From: CAZYHS01 sp964647545
Lineage (GTDB): Bacteria > UBA10199 > GCA-002796325 > 1-14-0-20-49-13
DNA length: 64,000 bases
Direction of reading: 5' to 3'
NCBI GenBank assembly: GCA_964647545.1
Contig: CAZYHS010000005.1
Span: 1 to 64,000, forward strand
The stretch's first letter is position 1. Every line of letters starts with the position of its first letter. The position numbers and the translations under genes were made by a program. Shown in pieces: positions 24,496 through 31,289 of the stretch. A model generated the notes under the pieces. The model was not told where the DNA came from and did not search any database. It saw only the letters and a list, made by a program, of their open reading frames with translations.

Positions 24496-24525
24496 AACCC
24501 CATAAAAAATAAGGAGGAAGTCCAA

Positions 24526-25530
24526 ATGTCACCAGTAAAAGTCGGTATCAACGGTTTCGGTCGTATCGGTCGCGTGGCAATTCGTCAGGCCATCAACGAT
24601 CCCAGCATTGAATTTGTCGGAATTAACGATCTTTTTGACGCACCGACAATGGCACACCTCTTGAAGTACGATTCAGTTTTCGGTCCGCTCAAGGCGTCAA
24701 TCGAAGTTAAGGAAAACGCCCTCGTTATCAACGGAAAATCTATTCCGGTCTTCGCAGAAAAAGATCCGGCCGCGCTCCCTTGGGCCAAGCTCGGTTGTCA
24801 GGTCGTCTTGGAATGCACCGGTAAATTTGTCGATCCGGAAAAGGCAAAAGCCCACCTCACAGCCGGTGCAAAGAAAGTCGTCATCAGCGCTCCTGCCAAA
24901 GGTGATTGCAAAACCTTCGTCGTCGGCGTGAACCACACAGAATACAATCCGTCAACCGACCACATCGTTTCCAACGCCAGCTGCACAACAAACTGCTTGG
25001 CTCCAGTCGCAAAAGTTCTCAACGATTCGTTCGGCATTGAAAAAGGTTTCATGACCACGATCCACAGCTATACAAACGATCAGCGCGTCCTCGACGGCCC
25101 GCACAAAGATTTGCGCCGCGCCCGCGCCGCAGCTCTTTCGATGATCCCGACAACAACCGGCGCCGCAAAAGCGGTCGGCCTTGTTTTGCCGTCATTGAAA
25201 GGCAAGCTCGACGGATACGCGGTTCGCGTTCCAACCCCGAACGTCAGCTGTGTCGATCTCGTCGTCATCACCAGCAAGCCGACAACTCTCGAAGAAGTGA
25301 ACTCGGCACTCAAGAACGCCAGCGAAGGGGCTCTTAAGGGAATCTTGGCCTACACGACAGAACAGCTCGTCTCGGTCGATTTCGTGGACGCCCGCGTTTC
25401 GAGCACGGTCGATTCTGGTTACACAAAGGTCAAAGATAACTTGGTCAAAGTTCTTGCATGGTACGACAACGAAGCCGGATTTACGGCCCGCATGCTCGAC
25501 CTTACAAAATACATGGGAGAGAGGTTATAA
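24526..25530 (+). CDS. gap: Glyceraldehyde-3-phosphate dehydrogenase
   Basis: A 334-residue NAD(P)-linked dehydrogenase of glycolysis. The N-terminal VGINGFGRIGRVAIRQA binds the cofactor; the catalytic cysteine is Cys153 in SNASCTTNCLAP. The C-terminal WYDNEAGFTARMLDL is conserved. A strong AAGGAGGA ribosome site lies at 24511-24518. It heads the gap-pgk-tpiA-secG operon. Asn33-Asp34 (GINDLFDAP) suggests preference for NAD, but this is inference. Confidence 0.98.
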   Translation: MSPVKVGINGFGRIGRVAIRQAINDPSIEFVGINDLFDAPTMAHLLKYDSVFGPLKASIEVKENALVINGKSIPVFAEKDPAALPWAKLGCQVVLECTGKFVDPEKAKAHLTAGAKKVVISAPAKGDCKTFVVGVNHTEYNPSTDHIVSNASCTTNCLAPVAKVLNDSFGIEKGFMTTIHSYTNDQRVLDGPHKDLRRARAAALSMIPTTTGAAKAVGLVLPSLKGKLDGYAVRVPTPNVSCVDLVVITSKPTTLEEVNSALKNASEGALKGILAYTTEQLVSVDFVDARVSSTVDSGYTKVKDNLVKVLAWYDNEAGFTARMLDLTKYMGERL

Positions 25531-25535
25531 GAGGT

Positions 25536-26726
25536 ATGGCAATAAAATACATTAATGAACTTCCAATAGAAGGAAAGCGTGTTTTCATCCGCGTCGATTT
25601 CAACGTTTCAATGAAAGACGGCAAAATAAAAGATGACACACGCGTAAGAGCCGCGCTCCCCACGATCGAATACGCTCTGTCGAAAGGCGCAAAGGTAATT
25701 CTTGGGTCGCACCTCGGCAGGCCTAAAGGTGTCGGCTTCGAAAAAAAATATACGATGGCGCCGGTGGCCGACAGGCTCTCCGAGCTGTTGGGCGACCGTA
25801 AGGTCTATTTCTTCGCCGAAGACTGCATCAGCGACGGCGTAAAGAAAACCGCGGCCGACATGAAGCCGGGCGATGTCATGCTCTTGCAGAATCTGCGTTT
25901 CCACTCCGAAGAGGAGAAGAACGATCCGAAATTTGCCAAGGAGCTTGCCGCTCTTGCAGAGGTTTACATTAATGACGCGTTCGGCACGGCTCACCGCGCA
26001 CACGCTTCAACTGCCGGAATGGCAGCATTCCTTCCGGTAAAAGGCGCAGGGTTTCTAATGAAGAAAGAGGTCGAAAATCTCGGCCGCCTTCTAACGAACC
26101 CTGAAAAACCGTTCGTCGCAATTCTTGGCGGCGCAAAGGTTTCCGATAAGATCGCCGTCATTGAAAATCTGCTAAACCTCGTCAATGTGCTGGTGATCGG
26201 CGGCGGGATGGCATTCACTTTCCTCAAGGCCAAAGGATTTACTATCGGCAAATCGCTCTTCGAAGAAGACAAGCTTCACACAGCAAACAAAATTCTTGAG
26301 CGCGCAGCGGCCAAAGGAGTGAAGATACTTCTTCCGGTTGACCATGTCATAGCGACAGAGCTCGCCGACAACGTTGAAACAAAGACAACCGGCGATGCCA
26401 ACGTCCCCGACGGTTTCATGGGATTAGACATCGGGCCAAAGACGATCGAAGAATTTGCGGCGGCGATCAAAGCTGCAAAAACAATTTTCTGGAACGGCCC
26501 GCTTGGAGTTTTTGAAAATGAAAAATTCGCTCGCGGCACAATGGAAATTGCGCACACGGTGGCAGACGCCTCGGCCTTAAGCGTAATCGGCGGCGGAGAT
26601 TCCGTGACCGCTGTCAACAAAGCTAAGGTTGCGGATAAAATCACTCACATTTCGACCGGCGGAGGAGCAAGCCTCGAATTTGTCGAAGGCAAAAAACTCC
26701 CCGGGCTGACAGCTCTTGAGGCATAA
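25536..26726 (+). CDS. pgk: Phosphoglycerate kinase
   Basis: A 396-residue monomeric kinase. VFIRVDFNVSMKDGKIKDDTR, LGSHLGRPKG, NDAFGTAHRAHAS, VAILGGAKVSDKI and the C-terminal VIGGGDSVTA are all canonical. The ATG at 25536 lies six bases after the gap stop. A longer frame reaching into gap is spurious. It catalyses 1,3-bisphosphoglycerate plus ADP to 3-phosphoglycerate plus ATP, next to its pathway partners. Confidence 0.98.
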   Translation: MAIKYINELPIEGKRVFIRVDFNVSMKDGKIKDDTRVRAALPTIEYALSKGAKVILGSHLGRPKGVGFEKKYTMAPVADRLSELLGDRKVYFFAEDCISDGVKKTAADMKPGDVMLLQNLRFHSEEEKNDPKFAKELAALAEVYINDAFGTAHRAHASTAGMAAFLPVKGAGFLMKKEVENLGRLLTNPEKPFVAILGGAKVSDKIAVIENLLNLVNVLVIGGGMAFTFLKAKGFTIGKSLFEEDKLHTANKILERAAAKGVKILLPVDHVIATELADNVETKTTGDANVPDGFMGLDIGPKTIEEFAAAIKAAKTIFWNGPLGVFENEKFARGTMEIAHTVADASALSVIGGGDSVTAVNKAKVADKITHISTGGGASLEFVEGKKLPGLTALEA

Positions 26727-26729
26727 GAC

Positions 26730-27500
26730 ATGACCACGAGAAAAACGATCGTTGCCGGAAATTGGAAACTTAACTGCACAGTGCAGGAAGCTCTTTCGCT
26801 TGTAACGGGACTTACCGCGCAGTTCGAGCAAACCCCGAACGTCGAAGTCGTTGTCGCCCCGCCATACACGGCGCTTTATTCCGTCGGGGTCGCGCTTTCC
26901 GATTCGACAATAAGGCTGGCTTCGCAGAACATCTATTGGGAAGAGCGCGGCGCGTTTACCGGTGCGGTCAGCGGCTCGCTGCTAAAAGATGTCGGCTGTT
27001 CCTACGCCATCATCGGACACTCAGAGCGCAGAAAATTGTTCGGCGAAACCGACGAGTCGGTCAATAAACGCATTTTTGCGGCATTGCGCAACGAGCTCGT
27101 CCCGATCATGTGCATCGGCGAAACTCTCGAAGAGAGAGAATCGGGCCGTACATTCGACGTCATCGAACGTCAGCTCAAGCACGGTCTGGTGGGCCTCCAG
27201 CAAAAGGATTTGGAAAATTTTGTGGTCGCCTATGAACCTGTTTGGGCTATCGGCACCGGCAAGAACGCTTCCAACGAACAGATTCAGGAAGCGCACCATT
27301 TTATTCGCAACTACATCGCCAAGATTTACGATGCCCCGACCGCCAACAACATTTGCATTCTTTACGGCGGAAGCGTTAAAGCCTCCAACGTAAAAGAAAT
27401 TTACGCGCAAAAAGATGTGGACGGGGTTTTGGTGGGCGGTGCAAGCTTGGATGCAAAAGGATTTGCCGATATTATTGCGCAAGCCCCGAAACAAAAATAA
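26730..27500 (+). CDS. tpiA: Triosephosphate isomerase
   Basis: A 256-residue TIM-barrel enzyme. Lys12-type residue in VAGNWKLN, the electrophilic histidine in AIIGHSERR, the catalytic glutamate in VVAYEPVWAIGTGK, and the phosphate-binding ILYGGSVK and VLVGGASLD loops are intact. It starts three bases after pgk. It is fully consistent with the gap-pgk-tpiA glycolytic operon. Confidence 0.98.
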   Translation: MTTRKTIVAGNWKLNCTVQEALSLVTGLTAQFEQTPNVEVVVAPPYTALYSVGVALSDSTIRLASQNIYWEERGAFTGAVSGSLLKDVGCSYAIIGHSERRKLFGETDESVNKRIFAALRNELVPIMCIGETLEERESGRTFDVIERQLKHGLVGLQQKDLENFVVAYEPVWAIGTGKNASNEQIQEAHHFIRNYIAKIYDAPTANNICILYGGSVKASNVKEIYAQKDVDGVLVGGASLDAKGFADIIAQAPKQK

Positions 27501-27510
27501 CGGAGTTTAA

Positions 27511-27849
27511 ATGAGCACAGCATTGATCGTTTTCCATTTTATCATTAGCGCCACGCTGATAGGCCTTATTCTGGTTCAATCCGGAAAAGGGGCCGACATC
27601 GGTGCGGCGTTCGGAGGAGCTTCGCAAACGGTGTTTGGAGGAAGAGGGGCCGCGACTTTTTTGAGCAAAGTTACCACGGTTGCAGCCATCCTTTTTCTTT
27701 TGACTTCGATATCGCTGGCTCAAATGTCCAAGCAGAGCTCGATAAAATCTGTGCTTGACACGACGCCCGCTAATCAGCAGAATGCGCCGGCTCAAGCAAT
27801 TCCGGCCGAGCAGCCTACTCAGCAAGCGCCGGTAGAGCAGGGCAAATAA
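27511..27849 (+). CDS. secG: Preprotein translocase subunit SecG
   Basis: A 112-residue membrane protein with two hydrophobic helices (about 4-22 and 50-70) separated by the conserved loop LVQSGKGADIGAAFGGASQTVFGGRGAATFLSK. This is the SecG signature. The C-terminal 40 residues are Gln/Ala/Pro-rich and cytoplasmic. The ATG at 27511 has CGGAG upstream. The tpiA-secG order followed by a tRNA-Leu gene is a common bacterial arrangement. Confidence 0.95.
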   Translation: MSTALIVFHFIISATLIGLILVQSGKGADIGAAFGGASQTVFGGRGAATFLSKVTTVAAILFLLTSISLAQMSKQSSIKSVLDTTPANQQNAPAQAIPAEQPTQQAPVEQGK

Positions 27850-27861
27850 AAGTTAAGACTA

Positions 27862-27942
27862 GCCGCGGTGGTGAAATGGCAAACACGCATGTTTGAGGGG
27901 CATGTGGCGCAAGCTTTGTGGGTTCGAGTCCCACCCGCGGCA
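27862..27942 (+). tRNA. tRNA-Leu (anticodon GAG)
   Basis: Cloverleaf read by hand. Acceptor GCCGCGG (27862-27868) pairs with CCGCGGC (27935-27941), discriminator A27942. Anticodon stem CATGT/GCATG (27888-27892, 27900-27904) encloses a seven-base loop with anticodon GAG at 27895-27897. The long variable arm (27905-27917) marks a class II tRNA, and the T arm is GTGGG-TTCGAGT-CCCAC. The CCA end is not encoded. It decodes CTC and CTT. Confidence 0.95.
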
Positions 27943-27969
27943 CAATTTATCTAACAAAAGTAGTCAAGC

Positions 27970-29142
27970 GTGCCAAATAAAGTCTATCAGATCCCGAAAA
28001 AGCTGGAAAACGTTTTGCTGTCATACGTGAAGGAGACCTACCTTCCTGAGCGCATGCACAGCAAAGCCCACTCGCATTTCAACAGCAAAGATGTCAATTT
28101 TTTCGCTCGCGGGGTCGCTGAGATGTCGGATTTTTTCACTAGCGAAAGAGGGGCTCTTCCTAAGAATTATCTCAACAGAAAAGACCTTAGAGCCGGATAC
28201 ATTTTATATTTCGTCATGAGCAATTTCCCAAAGGTCATGTTCTGCTTGGACGAAATCGCCGCGGCAAAGCGCTTTGCCGGTCGTGAAACAATCAAAATCG
28301 CCGACATCGGTTGCGGACCTGGCACAGCATCGCTTGCCGCCGCAGAGTATTTTTCTACGAACGCTCCAGAGCAAAAAGTCGAGATCGTTGCCATCGATCA
28401 AAACACGCGAGCGCTTCACGATACAAAAAAAATATTTTCCGGTTTTGTAAAGTCAGAACGAACACAGCTTTACACAAAATTTGGACAGCTCTATCATAAA
28501 AATGTCGGCTACACGCTAAAGACGAAATACGACATAATAATTTTGTCGAACTTTCTTAATGAAATTGGAAACGTTGACGCTCAATCTCAACTCCTCGAAT
28601 TGATTTCCACTCGCCACATCGCCGACGACGGCATCGTTATCGTCATTGAGCCCGCGCTAAGAAGCACCTCCAGAAACCTTATGCAGCTGCGCGATGAGGT
28701 CGCCAAAGGGAACGAGCTCTCTATCTTAGCCCCCTGTATGGGAAGCCCCAAATGCAAGATGCTGGAAAGCAATCACCGCGACTGGTGTCACATGTACATT
28801 AGCTGGAAATCGCCCGAAGTAATTGACAAGATCGATCAGCTCATCGGTAACAAAAAAAATTATTTGAAATTTTCTTATCTGATTCTTGGTGGCTCCTCGG
28901 CAGCACGTACCGGCAAATGCGCTAAAAACCTTTATAGAACGGTCTCGGCTCCTATGAGAAGCAAGGGGAAGATCGAACTCCTTTTGTGTGGAGAACGCGG
29001 CATTACGCGCGTTACAAGGCAGGACAAAGATGCCACGTCAAAGAACTTTGACGCCGGCTCTATCGGTCGTGGAATTGTTGTCGAATTTGACGGCACCGAT
29101 AAAATCCTAAAAGAAACCACTTTCAAAAAATCATCCGCGTAA
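27970..29142 (+). CDS. Rsm22/METTL17-type putative small-subunit rRNA methyltransferase with Fe-S cysteines
   Basis: A 390-residue protein of the Rsm22 family. The SAM-binding segment IADIGCGPGTASLAAAEYF is at about 110-128. Four cysteines at 256, 262, 273 and 340 (PCMGSPKC, DWCHM, LLLCGERG) match the spacing of the [4Fe-4S] ligands described for mitochondrial METTL17. That family acts in small ribosomal subunit assembly, and real methyltransferase activity is debated. The start is GTG at 27970, directly after the tRNA gene. The 3' end overlaps the convergent pseudouridine synthase by 12 bases. Confidence 0.82.
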   Translation: MPNKVYQIPKKLENVLLSYVKETYLPERMHSKAHSHFNSKDVNFFARGVAEMSDFFTSERGALPKNYLNRKDLRAGYILYFVMSNFPKVMFCLDEIAAAKRFAGRETIKIADIGCGPGTASLAAAEYFSTNAPEQKVEIVAIDQNTRALHDTKKIFSGFVKSERTQLYTKFGQLYHKNVGYTLKTKYDIIILSNFLNEIGNVDAQSQLLELISTRHIADDGIVIVIEPALRSTSRNLMQLRDEVAKGNELSILAPCMGSPKCKMLESNHRDWCHMYISWKSPEVIDKIDQLIGNKKNYLKFSYLILGGSSAARTGKCAKNLYRTVSAPMRSKGKIELLLCGERGITRVTRQDKDATSKNFDAGSIGRGIVVEFDGTDKILKETTFKKSSA

Positions 29143-29826
29143 TCTATCGATTAGCTCTGTCATGTCTTGTGGGATCGGCGCTTCGATCTGAAGTTTTTTC
29201 TTCGCTGCGGGGTGCGCAAAAATCACACGCTTCGCATGCAGCGCCTGCCTCGGGAATTTTATTTTACCGTGAGGGTTATAGACCTTATCTCCAACTAACG
29301 GGTGGCCTAAGTGGGCAAAGTGAACGCGGATCTGATGAGTAAATCCGGTTTCGAGCTCCGCTTGAACCATTGTCGCAGCTTCGTAACGTTCGATGACACG
29401 AAATCTTGTGACTGTTTCCTTGCCCTCGTCTGACACCGCGACTTTTTTACCGAAGCCGAAATCGCCCTTGGCCAAATCAAGCTTGATTGTTCCTGACTCC
29501 TTTTGAATTTGACCTTCAACGATAGCGACGTAGGTGCGTCTGACGTTATGCTCTTTAATGTCGTTTGCAAGTCGCAGCCCGGCATTCGACTTTGCAAAAA
29601 GAACAACGCCGGTGGTATCGCGGTCAAGCCTGTGAAGAGGTTTGACAAACGTGGCTTTTGCTCCGGGATGTTTTCTGATGAGATACGATTTTACATCATC
29701 GTGTAAAATGTTCTTTCTGGCCGCCCCCGCTTCGCCTTTTTCGGCGGCGACAATAAGGCCTCGCGGCTTATTGACGGCTAAAATATCCCTGTCTTCGTAG
29801 ATTACATCGATGAATCTTCCACCCAT
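29131..29826 (-). CDS. RluA-family pseudouridine synthase
   Basis: A 231-residue pseudouridine synthase without an S4 domain. The catalytic-motif region is PLHRLDRDTTGVVLFAKS, with the aspartate of HRLDRDT as nucleophile. ILAVNKPRG and ETGFTHQIRVHFAHLGHPLVGDKVY are further RluA signatures. The RNA target (23S rRNA or tRNA) cannot be deduced. The ATG at 29824-29826 has GAGG five bases upstream. It abuts the ATG of the divergent gene, so CATATG carries both start codons. It is convergent and overlapping with the Rsm22 gene. Confidence 0.93.
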   Translation of the reverse strand: MGGRFIDVIYEDRDILAVNKPRGLIVAAEKGEAGAARKNILHDDVKSYLIRKHPGAKATFVKPLHRLDRDTTGVVLFAKSNAGLRLANDIKEHNVRRTYVAIVEGQIQKESGTIKLDLAKGDFGFGKKVAVSDEGKETVTRFRVIERYEAATMVQAELETGFTHQIRVHFAHLGHPLVGDKVYNPHGKIKFPRQALHAKRVIFAHPAAKKKLQIEAPIPQDMTELIDRLRG

Positions 29827-30369
29827 ATGCACCTCAAAAAAAATCTTTTAATTATCGCCGTTTTAATGCTAGTTAGCCGGCCTATGTCAAACATACTAAA
29901 TCTTATTGGTCTTGAAGCCGACGTGCCGGAAAACTGGTCGGTTCAAGGAATGGTAACCCTAACCCTGCCGAGCGCCGACAAAAATGTCCGCCCCAATGTC
30001 ATTTTGACAAAAGAAATGCTGCCGCGTCCAATGGAACTGTCGGAATACTTCGGCCGCATCAAAGAGTCCATAGAAAAAAGGGGCATCCAAGATCTTAAGA
30101 TTTCCGAGGAAAAAGATCTGGCCATCTCGGGCGTACGCGGAAAAATGATGGTTTGCTCTTGGGACGTTTCTGCCATGGCGGCAATGCTTGGTAAAGACAA
30201 AGCAAAGAAACTCGAAAACATCAAACCCGGGCAGCAGGTAAAACAAATTCAGGTCACATTATTGAAAGACCAACTCGCCATCAACATGACCGCCAGCTTT
30301 CCTTCGGAAGATTTCGAAAGCTACTGGAAACCGTTCCAGCAGTTTCTCAAAACAATGAAGATTTCCTAA
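29827..30369 (+). CDS. DcrB/DUF1795-like hypothetical protein
   Basis: A 180-residue protein whose body (EADVPENWSVQGMVTLTLP... NVILTKEMLPRPMELSEYFGRIKESIEKRG) resembles the DcrB/DUF1795 fold: an opening P-x-x-W strand, a central helix, then strands with G-V-R-G and Q-x-x-Q-V. The first 20 residues (MHLKKNLLIIAVLMLVS) look like a weak signal peptide without a clear cleavage site. Starting instead at the in-frame ATG at 29884 would give a 161-residue cytoplasmic protein. No ribosome site decides it. Members include a phage-sensitivity lipoprotein and chaperones of Rhs toxins; no Rhs gene is visible here. Function unknown. Confidence 0.65.
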   Translation: MHLKKNLLIIAVLMLVSRPMSNILNLIGLEADVPENWSVQGMVTLTLPSADKNVRPNVILTKEMLPRPMELSEYFGRIKESIEKRGIQDLKISEEKDLAISGVRGKMMVCSWDVSAMAAMLGKDKAKKLENIKPGQQVKQIQVTLLKDQLAINMTASFPSEDFESYWKPFQQFLKTMKIS

Positions 30370-30803
30370 TTGACCGACACCGTTTTTTTATAAGCTGAGA
30401 TTATTTCTTCAATGACCGGCAGCGCCTTGCGGGCCTCTTCAAAAGTATCTTCGCGATCGAGCGGCTCATGGTCATGAACTAACAGCGAACGCAAGGCTGC
30501 AAAGCTTTTGGCGCCTGATAGCTGTTTCTTGTTTATCACTTTATGTTCCGCAAGTATCGGAAGAATATTCTCGTACGTCGATGGCTTGCGCAGGTCCAAT
30601 TCAACAATAATGTGATTGCCGACATCGAGCACGCCTTCAAGTCCGAGCTGAAAAAAACGCTCAAGTGCTGCGCACGCAATTGGATCCTTGCAAGCCTTCT
30701 TCTTTCCTGCTTTTAGCAACGCCTTAAGATTTTTTAAGTGGGCGGAGAGTCGCTCCAGCCTTTCGGCTATCAATTCCGATTCAATTAAGTTGTTGTGCGT
30801 CAT
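30366..30803 (-). CDS. HepT-like (DUF86) putative toxin with altered catalytic motif
   Basis: A 145-residue HEPN-fold protein of the HepT/DUF86 family. The family's RNase and AMPylation motif is R-x4-H-x-Y; here it reads R105-S-L-L-V-H110-D-H112, so the tyrosine that MntA adenylylates is replaced by histidine. Arg and His of the RNase site remain. The gene overlaps the upstream nucleotidyltransferase gene by 23 bases, the standard antitoxin-toxin order of HepT/MntA pairs. The end nearly touches the convergent DcrB-like gene (four-base overlap). A toxin with RNase activity is plausible, but neutralisation by AMPylation is not. Confidence 0.82.
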   Translation of the reverse strand: MTHNNLIESELIAERLERLSAHLKNLKALLKAGKKKACKDPIACAALERFFQLGLEGVLDVGNHIIVELDLRKPSTYENILPILAEHKVINKKQLSGAKSFAALRSLLVHDHEPLDREDTFEEARKALPVIEEIISAYKKTVSVN

Positions 30804-31206
30804 TTGCAGCCTCCTTTGTTAGCTCCGCGTGGACCGAGCGAAGCCGCTCTGTGTCAAGGAAGGTTTTAATCACGCGCTTCTCGCTTTTCGCCCGACTGGA
30901 AGCATCGCGTTGATATATTAGTTGGCCGCCAAGCAAGTACCTATGCGCAATTGCCGGCTCACATTCATTTAATATCACAATGTTAATAGAGGAAACTCCG
31001 AAAATCCAAATAGCCCCTTCAAGCAACTTCTGCCGGTTTTCGTACCACTGCGGCTCTAAAGTATTAAATAAAACTGCGAGGTCTATCGACTCAACGGGGG
31101 ATGTGTCACTTTTTGAAGAATTGCCGATAAAATAGGCCAGCTGAACAAATCTCTGATTTCCGAGATAAGCTCTCAGCTGTCTCATACGCTGCTCGGGTGT
31201 CAACAT
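30781..31206 (-). CDS. MntA-like nucleotidyltransferase-fold antitoxin, catalytically degenerate
   Basis: A 141-residue minimal nucleotidyltransferase paired with HepT. The family active site is G-S-x10-D-x-D plus a later Asp. Here it is G28-N29-x10-S40-I41-D42, and the later position (usually V-D-L/V-V-x-L) reads I74-N75-I76. Spacing is kept exactly, but three of the four key positions are changed, so AMP transfer is very unlikely. An AGGAGG ribosome site precedes the ATG at 31204-31206. That site can pair with an upstream CCTCC in the mRNA (5-base stem, 31211-31215 with 31225-31229). It lies 83 bases downstream of gyrB on the same strand. Confidence 0.8.
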   Translation of the reverse strand: MLTPEQRMRQLRAYLGNQRFVQLAYFIGNSSKSDTSPVESIDLAVLFNTLEPQWYENRQKLLEGAIWIFGVSSINIVILNECEPAIAHRYLLGGQLIYQRDASSRAKSEKRVIKTFLDTERLRSVHAELTKEAANDAQQLN

Positions 31207-31289
31207 AAGCCCTCCTTGGTTGATGGAGGTCTAAGCCACCCTCTATGGCGACCTCTGTTGCCTTCGTTGCTTCACCCAAAATAAATGGA

